Shown: positions 45,401 to 56,101 of the stretch, piece after piece | How the letters are laid out: every line of letters begins with the position of its first letter | Position numbering within the stretch: position 1 is the first letter of the stretch | DNA from: Antedon mediterranea | Taxonomy: Eukaryota; Echinodermata; Crinoidea; Comatulida; Antedonidae | NCBI RefSeq assembly: GCF_964355755.1 | Contig: NC_092672.1 | Coordinates: 23,558,501-23,622,500 of the forward strand | Direction of reading: 5' to 3' | Length of the DNA: 64,000 nucleotides | Program-made: the position numbers and the translations under genes | Notes under the pieces: generated by a model | Seen by the model: the letters and a program-made list of their open reading frames with translations, nothing else | Told to the model about the DNA's origin: nothing | Databases searched by the model: none

Positions 45401-48400
45401 AAAGTACTCATGAGGTATACTTCTAGGGTGTGGTATTCACACGATAAAGTTAGTTATCAAATTTGGAGTAAAAATACAAGCGAAGGAAACTAGCGCCAGG
45501 TTTATTAGTACGTACATGGACAACAATAAATAAAAATCGTTCGTAATATACCTAGCTTACTAAAACAGGAATAGTGTATCATTATTAAATATTACACCAA
45601 TTATTATTATATCAAAATTGATTAATTATTTTCTACATAGGCCTCTTATCTAGGTTAGGGCTAAGCATATTAGCTAAAGTTTAATTTTAGGCCTAGTATT
45701 ACAATTGTCGGACGTAAGTCTTTTTTCACACGCGCTCCAGAATTCTGTCACAATTTTTTTCTTTGCGGCATGTTATTGGATCGCCATATCAGTTACCTTT
45801 TATTCACCGCCAGTTATTGAACTTGTCCTGGCAATCGCTGTTCACCTTATTTGCGAGAGAGGTACACGTGTTGTTCCTAGAGAATGGAATGTCAAAAATG
45901 TCTTTGGCACGCCGCTCAGAGAGAAGTCTGTGCGTTGCTGCTGAAACCACGTGCTATAGGAGGGGATCAATGCACCACAATCCTCAGAGCTGAGGGCTGA
46001 ATCATTCCGCTACCTGCTAAATAGTACAGAGGGATTTTCCATCTCTCGGGTCTACCGGATCTAGGCGCAGGGGTGTGACAAAATATTATTTTCACTCTGC
46101 TATGTTCGAGAGACATGTGAGTGAACACGCTCGAAATGCCAACAAACATTGCAGTCATTTGATGAGTGTGTCGCTATAACAATTATTGTTTATCGAAAGT
46201 TGAAGACTGTCGTTCAGATTTTTTAACCGTAGTTTGGGCACTTTTGTAAAAGTAAAATTTGACACGATATGACTTGAATGAAAAAACAATCGTTACATAA
46301 AAATAAACAACATGATGAGTGTATACACGAATCTATTTAGATACGCTTGTATCGATTGATTATTAGGCCTATAATATAGCATAATAGCACGTTAAGATAT
46401 GCCTCGCACCTTTTTGAAATTGTAAACTATATGCCTCGCATGCCTCGCACTTTTGGAAATGATAAAATGATGCCTCGCACAAATATTTGGCATGCCCCGC
46501 TTGCCTCGCTGCCTCGCACTTTGTCAACACTCAACATATTGCTTGCACATTAGTTTACAATCTCATTTTTAAAACTGATAAAATAGTTTTTTACAACCTC
46601 GTACACTACAGCCAATCAGAAACATCGTATAAGCACCTGCTTGGTTACTTCTTGTATTGACCAATCAGAGATGATGTATTATCACTGTTTGGGCATAGTG
46701 CAGAGTAAAGATGGCAGCTTACATGTCAGATGGGGATCACCATTTGCGATGTTTTATGTGCATTTTTCTAAGCAAAAAGTCTTCAGTAGTAAAATTTAAT
46801 GACAAGACATGGCCAAAATTTTTGAATATGTCACCAAATGGAAAAATTTAGAAGGAAAACAAGCAGAAATTGCCAGAAATTACATCGCGAAATGTCAAGG
46901 CCTCTGCAAGTGCCAAACAACAACCATCATGCAAGACGAACAAGGTTCAATCTAGGCCTAGGCTAGGCCTAGTACTAGTAGTAGGCCTGCTGTGTGTGGA
47001 ATTTCTATATGTGCTGGCTTTCATCAAGTTTGTTATTCTAGGTTTACTGACAAGCAGAGAGTTGAGAGAGTGCAAAAGAAAGTACAATTTGAAGCTAGCA
47101 TTGGTAAGTTGATAAATATAAAAATTAAAATATTAAATTATTATTATAATATTATTATAGGCCTAGGCTAGCCTATATTAATTAATAATATAGCATGCCC
47201 TACCAGTACTAGTAGTAGTGGGCTAGTAGTAGTAGGAGTATAGGCCTAGCCTAACTAAGCTACTATATTACTATTAAGGCCTACTAGTACTACTGTCTGT
47301 AATATACCATGCCTAGGCTAGAGAGAGGCCTAGCTTGGATTGTTATATTTTATTACGTTTCATATTAAAAGTGCTTTCCTTTAAGTAGACCCCTGGCCAA
47401 TTAAAAAAAAAAATTGTTAGATGTTTTATTTTTGGTATTTTGTATTAATATTTGTCCTCAGTGAGGAAATTCGGATTAGGCCCTACACGACTTAGCTTGC
47501 CAATCCGCTTAAGATGATTTTAAATTAAACCGATGGTAATTGTGCAAAAATGTATACTTGCTATTTTGATTCCTGGCCATTTGTTCATAGTATATAAATA
47601 TGTTTATGCTTTTGATAACTTATAATTAAATTACTGAAAATCTAAAGCATAATAAGCAGTTATTATAGTGATATCTCTATTTTTTATTGTATGCTTTAGC
47701 ATCAACATCAACTAATGAATCTGCTATCAACATGGAAGAGACAGATGATGGTATTTCTCGACCACCACCAATCAAAACACGATGTCTACGTTCAAGCACA
47801 GATTTATTCAAAAGTAAAGGCAAAGCCAGGTCGCACTGTGTATTGCCAAGCATCTGTGTTCTTTATTATTCTGTGTAAAAAAAGACAAAAGCATCACTTG
47901 TCGAATAACAAGAAAAAGTGTTCGATAATGATAATAGAAGCACGTAATCTAGTTCAGGCAGCCAAAAACAACAACAACACTGAACTACTTCTTAAAATTC
48001 AAGGTAAAGACTGTGTTGCTATCGAAGTGCAATACCACCCTACTTGTTATAAGAACTTTACTCGGTATTTGGGTAAGCCCAATGAAGCAAGTACTTCTCT
48101 GGACACAAAATATTCTGAAGCGTATGATGTATTTTGTACCACAGTAAAAACAAATATTATTGACAAAAAGGAAATTTACAGGCTGACAAAACTCAATCAA
48201 ACAGATAAAGACTTCCTAGATAAACAATTGCTTCATGAAGAAATGTACAATATAACTGATACAGGAACAGACACAAATGTGCCCAACGTTGAAGATCATC
48301 ACAGACATAAATACACCTTACACCATTAAAGAATGTAATGACAGTACCGCCACAGACACATCTGAAGATTCTAGAAATTTCCCAAGACATTGTTTATCAA

Positions 48401-51400
48401 CGATTACTAATGACGAACAAGTTTATTTATAATGCACAGCATATTCAATTTTGAAAAAATTTTAAATTCAGTTTTCTTATTTATTGTGTCTATAGGTTTA
48501 AGAAAACATTAGTTTGCATAAGATATCTTGTATTTTTGTGTTTAAAATTGAAATTTATAAGCTAATTTCGAAGAAATTGCATTTTTTATTAAAGGTCAGT
48601 GACCGTTTGACCTCTGAAGATGTCAATAAATGTTGGATTCATTTTTTAAAAGGTATATTACAATTAGGCAATCTATACACTACATACAGAAAAATGCAAA
48701 TCTGTTAAAATTGTAAGTTATTCACAAAAATGTTACCCCCTACCCCATAATTGTAAATGATTACAAATTACTAAAAACAACAAATTTCTTCATAATACAT
48801 AGCATATTCATTTTTTGTTAATCTTTAATTTCAATTTTCTTGTTTATTGGGTCTATATGTTTATGAAAACATCAGTTTCCATATTATCTATTGTATTTTT
48901 TTTGTTAAAGTTAGAAAAAAATTCATTTTTTTATTAAAAATGTTGTCAATATTTGTTGGATTTATTTAGAAAAATATATTAGGCTTAAGCGTTCTATACA
49001 CTACATTCTGATACCAAGAAAATGTAAATCTGTTCACTCAATCCCAAGTTATTAGCAAAAATGTTACACCCTACCCCAAAATTTTGTGTTGCATATTTTC
49101 CGTAGGCGGTGTTATATAATCTTAAAAAATGACTATTAAGCTGTACAATTGGCATTGCTATCATGGATTTCTGAAAAGTAGACATGCTAAGCTTTCCAAA
49201 AATGTATGATAGCATTTGCCACCAATTTGATACTGAGAAAATGTCTGGCCCATGTCTGCTATGTATGTATAGATATACTTACATAGACAGCTTCATTATA
49301 ATATGTGTTTTTGATGGTTCATGCTGTAATTACAGGGTAATTGGTTTATTTTATAGCTTTTAAAGTTCATTAATTGTATTTCTGATGCAAAAAAACATAT
49401 AATTAGACATCAAAATCACTGAAAATCTAATAATGTTTTCTGTATATTTTGCATATGATAAAGATAAAAGTTCGTTGACCTTTGAACATTTTTGGTGATA
49501 ACACCCTCATGTACGATTTGATGCATACCAAACTATATATTTTTGGATTCTTTGCATCCAGCCGAGTATTTTGATATATAATTTGCCATAAATGGACTAT
49601 TTTTCATATTTGACCTTAATTGACCTTAAAATTAGCCGTTCTCGCTAACGAACAAGTTTTGAGCTTGTGAAAAATAATATGTTGTTCGTATGATCCTACT
49701 GCTCCATCATACAAAAAATTACGAAATCCCTAGGTGGTGGTCACGAAATCGAAAAAACTAAGCATATAAAATGCCTATGGCCTGCTGTCTACATGTTTTT
49801 GTATGGGAAATTCCGATGGGTTGAGTTAAAAAGGTAGGTAGAAAAGAACGTTTAAAACACACATAATAGCTGTATCTTTTTTTTTTGCAACACCCTTAAC
49901 AATTTTAATGTTATATGGGCAAATCTTAACATATTTTATTTTAATTTGGATTGAATTAAGACGCGTTTTTGTTATAAACTGTACCCAGCTCTAGGCCCTA
50001 GATAGTTGGCCTGTAATTGTATGCTGTAGTACCTCGAGTACTCGAGCCTAGCACGGTTTATCGGTTATTATAATAATAATATTGGAAATTCGTTATTGCA
50101 TACTGTACTACTACTACTACTTTAGCTAGGGTGCTGCTAGGACTCTCCTAGCTAGGCCTAGCATTAGTTTCAGCTTGACAACTGCCATTGTGTTATGTGG
50201 CTAGTGATGCTACCTGCAGGGAGGCTACCGCCAGTAATGAATACTTGATAACACCATTCAACTATAATACTATAGGCCTAGTCTAATGTAGACCTACAGA
50301 TATGAGATATTTTTAGGAATATGATTGTGAATGATGGATGACTTTTATACATATTTCATTGTTTTATTGGTTTATTTTCAGTTATATAATGCCACACTAC
50401 TGTATTGCATTTGGTTGCAACAATGTGTCAATGTGTTAGACGATGCCATGATTCACGTGTATAAACATAGGAAATGTGCCGCCCTCAACGGTTTGTTATG
50501 ATTTTATACCCACTCGGATTTTAGACGTCGGTTCGCCATTTCTCTTTATTGATGACATGATTGTTAAAAAGCGATTACCAGATGAGAACATTTTCAGTTA
50601 CAATGCAATCAATTCTGTGGTTTGTGGTACTTAGGAAAAATCAATTATTTTTATTTTTTCAGCAGAAACCGACTCTAAAAAATTTACAATTTGTTGCTGA
50701 TGCACTATATTACAAACAAAATTTACCACTCAGTTTCAAATTCAGACCTCTCTTGATAATCACGGGAGTTTCTTGATATTTCATTTCATCTGCTTTTCCG
50801 TAAAAAAAAAAAGATTTCTGATTTTTTGGATAATTCAAAAAATGTCCTGACAATGTATATTTCTACTACTAGTATGAGAATAGATATAGATAATAAAGAA
50901 CAAGAATATTGACATATTGATATTTGAGTAAACTACTTTGCTTAATAGGGGACAATACAGTCATTCAGCGTTCGGGTAACAAACTCGCATGATGAATATA
51001 CATGTAGTAAATTCTTACCAGAGGGGTACATGTACATCAAAAGGAATTTCACAACAGTCGTTCGGTGTTCGGGCAACAAACTCGCATGATGAATATACAC
51101 GTGGTATACTAGAGTGCGTGAAATTGTAATTATTTCTACTTATTTGTCTATATTATACGAAAATAACGTTTAAATCCTGTTTAAAAAAAATTGTTTTCAT
51201 TCAGTTTGCCGACGACATTTTTTTTTTTGCTTTGATATGAAATATGAATCAATATTTTTACGATTGACGATTTAGTGATGCTTATCAGCATGTTAACGCA
51301 GGTTTCAATCGTGACTTGATTCGTGTTAACGCAAATTGGCGCGAAGTAGCAAGATAGTAGGTAATGCAACGTAACGATTTACTGTCACTCTCGCTCGCGA

Positions 51401-54191
51401 TCAAATAGGCCTAGCATCAGGTCAATTTCGGTTAGTTTTACATTTTGCCAGAGACATATGATTACTGTATGCGTTTGTGTCGTTTGGAATAATTTGTTGA
51501 TCACAGCCGTGAACTTTTATTGACCCAAATCAATGCACATGTTTACCAACCGCTGAACGAGCACATTGTTTGTGTTACGCATTCATCGTCCTCCATTTGT
51601 TTTTGGTTAATTCGTGTACCCCAAAAATGACAGTTCGTCGTTATCGAGTCAGTATTAGGCCTAACGTTTATTTTCCAATAAATACATTTTCCAAATATTG
51701 AAAGCGCATTTATATCAATAAAACATCAATTAGTTAGTTTTATAGAATAATACATCCACTGTAAAAAAACCTTGTTTGTGGGTTTCCGGACGTTGTGTGC
51801 ATAAACTTGTATACGCAGATATTTATATACTTTCTTTGCAAGTATGCCACTGTTTTAAAAATGTAGATTTCCAAATAAATTATTAATAATTCATTTTTTG
51901 TACTGTAGTATGTATTACATTTTGTTGTAATTCGCAGATTTAAGTGTATGTAAAGTAATAATTAACATTTAACCTAAACAATGATAAGCTAGGCCTATAG
52001 TCTCAGATTTGTTGGTTCTGTGAAATGATACCAAGGTTGGTTAGCAACATAGGCGGTACTAATACGCGTCTTATATCTATTGTTTCACCATATACAAGCA
52101 ATACAGACGGGTTTTAATCACTCATACCCCTTTCATACCAAAAGCAAAACTTGACGCAAAGTTGACGCCCCAGTGTTTTGGTGTGAAAGGTAAAATCAAG
52201 CAACTCTGGAGTTTAAAACTGTGGAACATTCTCTGGAGAGCGAACTGCGGGGACACCCCGGCGGTGTGTTGGTGTGAAAGGTACCAACATCAAACTCTGG
52301 TGTTTTTAGGTCAAAAGGTCATCCTCACACTTGCTTTAGTATTTTTTCAAAATACTTTAATTTAAATATTTGTAAAAAAATATATAGCGGGTCTAGAAAA
52401 TAGTAAGTAGTATCAATGAAACATTATATGACTTCTGAGACTTTTGAAAATAATTATTAAATTAAAAATATTTTCAATTAAAATGATTCTAATGATTGTC
52501 GCTATGTAAACAAACAAAATAAAAGGGCGACATTTGCAATTTCATTTTATAAATCCTGGTGTTGCTAGGTTGGTGTGAAAGGGATATCTCCGGAGTTTCT
52601 CTATATTTTTAATGGTCATAAACCCCGGGACATAACTCCGGAGTTTTGTTGTCAAAGGGGTACGTCTAGTTGGCAACACAATTTAAGCCTGACATACTTG
52701 TGTCTACTATTATAATATATTTACATTTTTTAATAGCAGCAGCCTTTATGGTTTGTATTTCTTTCAAATTTTATAGCAACTTCTGTAGTTTGGTTCCCTC
52801 CCTATATATATTTCCAAGTTGTGAAGTCTACCATAAAAAATATGAATACCTCTTTCAAATAAACACCTCTCTCGCAAACACACCCTTTTACAAACCATCT
52901 CAAACAATAAACACCTTGGGGCTTTTAAAAATTGTTTGATTTGCTAAAGCATTGAATCAGGGAGTTGTTACTAATAACAATTAACTCCCTGATTGAATCA
53001 TCTATGTCTTATGAAACCTGCTGCATGTTCCTTTTTACCTTTTTTAAACTGTACAATAAAGCTATAGGTGCATCTTTTAGGATACCCAATAAATTGAATA
53101 GTGAGAAAAAATAAATAAAGACCATTTATTTCTTTTTAGAATAAATCAGCATCCTCAATATTTCTCACATTCAAAATACTTTTAACTATTAATGATTCCA
53201 AATTCTTCAACAGGCCTACTGTTTTGATTTTTACAATCTTAAATTGAACGTTTCCAACTGTAAAGTTCTGGCAATTAACAGAACTTTCAACATTTTTTAA
53301 ATCAAATGTCCTACAGTAAATGTTGTGAGGAAAAAACAGTTTCTATTTGTTCAGCTAAAATTTTAAACCCAGTGTGAGTTTGAAAACAAAGGCTTGTTTT
53401 GTGTACTTAATATAAACTGATGTAGGAAATATACATATTTTACAGTGGCTCAACCATGGAGTTAAATTTGTTCCATAATTTATAGTATTTCTTGAGTTTA
53501 TTAAATCATCAAGTAATTTGATAAACATTGAACAATAACAATTTATTAAAAAGTTGGATTATATTATGATAGAGTGGAATAATTCTAGATTATTGGGGAT
53601 AAAATATATTTGATACTATTAAGCCATTTCCATATACAGATAGCCTTATTCAGTTTAATTAAAACTGTATATTTTTATTTTAATATGCAGTTTTTTTTTG
53701 TTCACATGTATAATTTTAGAATAAATTTGTAGGTTTACAATCTAATTTTGAAGTGTGTATCCATATCTTTTATGTATTTTTGTGTAATATTTTCAAACTT
53801 TAGCTATCCTTCTACTTATGTATTGGTATACCCAAAAATAAGTAGTTAAATCAAGTGTGTGATACACTACACGAAACAGTAGCTGTTATATTGGTTCGAT
53901 GGGGTTTGCTAAGTTATTTGGAGGTTTATGGGGTTTAGAAATTATTTTAAACCAAAAAATGATGTTTACCCCAAAAGTAAGTAAATAAGCAATGATCATA
54001 CAGTTATCATTTTCAACTAGATTTTGATAAATTTGTCTTTTAATACAGTAATACATCTACCTTTGTATAACCTCTGTACTTAACATTTTCAGTATGGAAT
54101 ATCACCTTTGCATTATGCTAGTAGAAACGGACACATGGAAATCTGCCATTTTCTAATTGAAGCAGGATCCAATATCCATCTTGTTGATCAA
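33391..54191 (+). CDS. Ankyrin-repeat gene, 5' part (5 coding exons found, probably continues)
   Basis: Plus-strand coding exons 33391-33410 (in an exon starting at 33287), 37155-37212, 38218-38298, 42894-42992 and 54093-54191; all borders are AG/GT and phases agree. The predicted 119 residues start MSDNIVRTMDQLKKK; residues 27-53 look like a degenerate first repeat, and 54-86 and 87-119 are two canonical 33-residue ankyrin repeats, each exactly one phase-0 exon. Ankyrin repeats are protein-binding scaffolds; nothing here shows the partner, and no stop codon was reached, so further exons to the right are expected. Introns hold tRNA-like repeats, a MULE-type element and satellite. The gene cannot be named from these repeats. 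Confidence 0.75.
34170..34262. repeat. 47-bp tandem pair
   Basis: aacagaaagcctaaa and gagaaaatgatcaacagtat occur twice in a row, with a one-base length difference. Confidence 0.85.
34385..35700. repeat. 60-bp minisatellite that switches orientation, interrupted by a SINE-like repeat
   Basis: Forward units (ttctgtaggtctgtcagt...) start at 34393, 34453, 34513 and again near 35230-35340. From ~35345 to 35690 the same unit runs reversed (acagacctatagaaatcaat) about six times. The middle (34565-35205) is an inserted repeat. It lies in the first ankyrin-gene intron. Confidence 0.9.
34670..35195 (+). mobile_element. SINE-like dispersed repeat with (CA)n tail
   Basis: Ends ctccgcc (~34697) and ggcggaggtaat (~35176) are an inverted pair. 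A pol III B-box-like ggttcaagtccc lies at ~34792. Two related halves follow (gaccttgacc, aatcggat.aaaactgtgg), then acacacacacaaac repeats. I recall this wording as a common repeat of marine animals; the family name is not assigned. Confidence 0.6.
35700..37154. other. Ankyrin-gene intron, AT-rich
   Basis: No gene, RNA or clear element seen; short opposing open frames at 35856-36258 have no domain support. Confidence 0.4.
37155..37212 (+). CDS. Ankyrin gene exon 2 (source of a 74-79 bp minisatellite)
   Basis: Acceptor caattgcag, 58 bases, donor gtaggt. Reads TMDQLKKKLVAICTFNGIE. Its 3' part and donor are repeated in tandem downstream (37257-37785). Confidence 0.7.
37178..37785. repeat. Minisatellite copied from ankyrin exon 2 with its splice donor (8 copies)
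   Basis: aacttgttgctatatgcacc starts at 37178 (inside the real exon), 37257, 37336, 37415, 37494, 37568, 37642 and 37716: spacing 79, 79, 79, 79, 74, 74, 74. Most copies keep attgag followed by gtaggt (one reads gtacag), and end with ctgttttag, an acceptor-like word, so a unit could act as a cryptic 50-base exon. Confidence 0.95.
38218..38298 (+). CDS. Ankyrin gene exon 3
   Basis: 27 codons, phase 0 to 0, acceptor tgttttag, donor gtaaac. NPVEICQYLIKCEAQDIQNE resembles the second half of an ankyrin repeat (the ..ICQYLI.. helix). Confidence 0.72.
38454..38523 (-). tRNA. tRNA-Val-like sequence 1 (degenerate)
   Basis: The minus strand resembles tRNA-Val: cgtagtggttatcacg (A-box region), anticodon-arm ttgc/gcag, B-box ggttcgagccc and a cgaaacc end. 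The anticodon position reads AAT instead of AAC, and the 5' acceptor half does not pair. Probably the head of a tRNA-derived repeat, not a working gene. Confidence 0.5.
38688..38759 (-). tRNA. tRNA-Val(AAC)-like sequence 2 (best preserved)
   Basis: ggttttcgtagtgtagtgg starts the molecule; the loop ttaacac between tctgc and gcaga gives anticodon AAC; ggttcgagccc is the T-arm and cgaaacc the 3' side of the acceptor. One mismatch in the acceptor and one in the T-stem. It may be a weak gene or a pseudogene. Confidence 0.55.
38974..39040 (-). tRNA. tRNA-Val(AAC)-like sequence 3 (degenerate)
   Basis: Same pattern with loop ttaacac, one base missing in the D arm and a poor acceptor stem. The flanking words (cgctgtggtgtgtgtca, acaaattaattaacaaaa) repeat those around copy 1, so the larger unit was duplicated. 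Confidence 0.5.
39131..42893. other. Long ankyrin-gene intron segment
   Basis: Mostly AT-rich. A less AT-rich patch at ~39480-39680 holds an ATG with good context and 27 codons but no donor. 42130-42230 is GC-richer, with short ccagagg-type words. No gene supported. Confidence 0.35.
42894..42992 (+). CDS. Ankyrin gene exon 4: one complete ankyrin repeat
   Basis: 99 bases, phase 0 to 0, donor gtaagt. DGASALAWASLYGNLNICQ, then LVGAGANVNLKNK, follow the G..AL..A...G.L.I...L...GA.VN ankyrin pattern. Confidence 0.92.
42993..44462. other. Ankyrin-gene intron, possible left end of a composite element
   Basis: 43551-43720 is rich in aaccgattatt and gcagaaa words. 44265-44325 (gagaaatggcgaacc, gagtgggtata) is mirrored at 50490-50545. 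No gene supported. Confidence 0.4.
44463..46532. mobile_element. MULE-type non-autonomous element, family C copy 2 (2.07 kb, 9-bp target duplication)
   Basis: Same ends as 6001-8740 in the opposite orientation (gggtagtaacaaagtgcg left; cgcactttgtcaacactc right). Flanks aacatattg at 44454-44462 and 46533-46541 are an exact 9-bp duplication. The interior matches copy 1 but has fewer internal modules. Short open frames shared by the two copies (e.g. around 45760-46160) have no known domain. Confidence 0.88.
46711..48329 (+). pseudogene. Frameshifted zinc-finger-type TE gene remnant
   Basis: ATG at 46711 (aaagATGG) opens RCFMCIFLSKKSSVVKFND, then the frame shifts by one at ~46820, after which the continuing frame reads WKNLEGKQAEIARNYIAKCQ. 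A downstream exon after a ttgtatgctttag acceptor at ~47699 starts STSTNESAINMEETDDG, shifts at ~47870 and continues to QAAKNNNNTELLLKIQGKD and YHPTCYKNFTRYLG, ending at 48329. CxxC and HxxC pairs and this wording recall the N-terminal zinc-binding region of large uncharacterised TE-like proteins of marine invertebrates (memory only). Confidence 0.55.
48412..49252 (+). repeat. ~330-370 bp satellite, copy of 61632-62535
   Basis: Starts at actaatgacgaacaagttt and ends at gagaaaatgtctggcccatg, the same limits as at 61632-62535. Key words: cagcatattcaatttt, gttacccc(c)taccccataa, ccgtaggcggtgttatat. It directly follows the zinc-finger remnant. Confidence 0.85.
49253..52124. other. Ankyrin-gene intron segment
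   Basis: No gene supported. 50955-51003 is repeated at 51055-51105 (cgttcgggtaacaaactcgc). 50490-50545 mirrors 44265-44325, and 50655-50670 (ttcagcagaaacc) mirrors the start at 43551. Confidence 0.4.
52125..52662. mobile_element. MITE with TACCCCTTT ends (~540 bp)
   Basis: taccccttt(c)a at 52125 and tcaaaggggta ending 52662 are inverted. The interior repeats ggtgtgaaaggta and ccggagttt. No coding capacity. Confidence 0.65.
52663..54092. other. Ankyrin-gene intron segment
   Basis: AT-rich; a short inverted pair gggagttgttactaataacaat/aactccctg at ~52960-52993. No gene seen. Confidence 0.4.
54093..54191 (+). CDS. Ankyrin gene exon 5: one complete ankyrin repeat
   Basis: 99 bases, phase 0 to 0, acceptor attttcag, donor gtaagt. 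YGISPLHYASRNGHMEICH, then LIEAGSNIHLVDQ: canonical G.SPLH.AS..GH.E...FL...G..I. It joins directly in frame to exon 4, 11 kb upstream. Confidence 0.93.
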
Positions 54192-55022
54192 GTAAGTCAT
54201 AAAAATTATATATATATATCATACCAAATACCAATTTTTTTAAAGATGTTTAATTTTTTTTAATAACAATAGGTATCCCAATGAAGCGGATTTTTGTTAA
54301 TGTGATTTGAACACATTCGTGAAAATAAAAAAAAAAAGAAAAAGTGACGAGTCTTTGAAGTTAAAAATATACTATTTCTATGTACCCATGTGAATAAAAA
54401 TTATATGTCTGGAAAGATCTTGTTTCAGGGATTACTTTTATATCTTTTTAATCTATGTTTATTAAATATTTTAATAGAAAACGCGAGTTAAAAATGAGGT
54501 ACAAAAGCCGGCGCGAGCCGAAATCCGCGCTCTAAAAATAACTTTGGAAAACACATACCCATTTTCAAAACATGATCGCTCGGCGGCCATAATAAGTGGT
54601 GGAGTAATTTTTGTTGCATGTTATCAGGCTTTAAATACTCTTTATTTTAATGTGTAAATCGGTTATTATTATTATGCACATCCGCCTCAAATGTCAATTT
54701 TTCCAATAAAAATTTAATTTTTGAGTCTTTCTCATTATCAAAATCTGGCGAATTTAGTATTGAATTGAAGCTAATTTATATTTCTTTCATGGCTGTCGAT
54801 CGAAGAGGCCAACAAGACCAACCACTGAAAAAAATAATCCCTATCGAAAATAAAAGTGTTTACCATTTTCCTTACGGGTAGATTCAGTTCTCCGCTTTTT
54901 ACTAAATTACCGTCGCCCAGGCAATGTGCATGGTATGCATGTATTAGCGCGTTAAATATTATTGGATACCCCCGCAGTGGACTGTTCCATTTTCGGAATT
55001 AGTCTTCCCCGCACACAAGTCA

Positions 55023-56096
55023 CAGGCCCGTAGCCAGGGGGGGTTTTTATGGTTCGGGCGAACCCCCCCTTTACAGCGAACCCCCCATAACCAACTGCGA
55101 ACCCCCATCCCTGACATGCCCAATACCTCACCCTCATCTCCAAAAATCCTCCAAATACGTGCCCCACAGTACAAAAAGTTGTTTGTAAATTGAAAAATTC
55201 GTAAACTTGTTCGTGAACCTTCTTCTCTGTATGAGCGTCAACTAGTGATACGTGTCTGTAAATTTCTAAAAGCTGCAAATGAATTGCCGATTTTAACCTA
55301 AAAAATAAATGTTTGGTCCCTGCATGTAACATGATATTGACGCGTCTCATAGCGAGCTGGCGCACGAACGATTCGTACAAAGGACACCGCCAGACAAACT
55401 GCGTACCTCCTATAATTGTTTAGATCACTGGCAGTCAGGCAGCATGCATAAAGTATATAGCCTTCCGACGTACATCAGTATTTATGTGTGACTATGAAGT
55501 ATAATGTATCATAGAGGATTATAGTGAATATTAATATTTTACACTATAATATCTATTCTATGGTATCAAGTACAGTACTGTAGTTCACATTATGGCATCC
55601 GATTATTTTTTTCTAGACCACCAGCCGATACGTACTAAAATGTATCAATATCACCTATTTACATATTTATATTCCTCAACAAATTTCTGTAAATAAATAT
55701 TATAGATAGAGCTAGCAAATAGCATTTGTATTCGCCCAGTTTGCTTTTTTCGGGGCTGCTCCTAGATATACGTTCGCATTGAACTTGAACGCAAAACAAA
55801 ATACGGAGTAAATGATCAAACAATCGGCGGTTCCGCACAGAGCACGCGCATCTAACATACGGCAACAAATAGTTATCGTCATTTAAATTATCGACGTGTT
55901 TGAGGAGGAGGAAAAAAGTACGATCTTTTTGCTCATTGGTTATAATAGCATGCTCGCACGAGAGTGTCTTTTCCGGCCATCTAGGGGTGTCATTTAACAA
56001 AATTCGCTTCGCATCAGGCTGGGGGAGGGGGGGGGGGGGTTGACCCAAATATTTAGTGTCCGAACCCCCCCTTGACAGATCCTGGCTACGGCCCTG
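55023..56096 (+). mobile_element. hAT-like element, family B copy 2 (1074 bp, uninterrupted)
   Basis: Ends CAGGCCCGTAGCCAGG and cctggctacggccctg (16-bp inverted, one mismatch), flanked by agtca at 55018-55022 and 56097-56101. Runs of c or g follow each end. It is the reference for the split copy at 28988-32027. Overlapping minus-strand open frames (54952-55380, 55659-56102) lack transposase motifs. Confidence 0.88.
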
Positions 56097-56101
56097 AGTC
56101 A

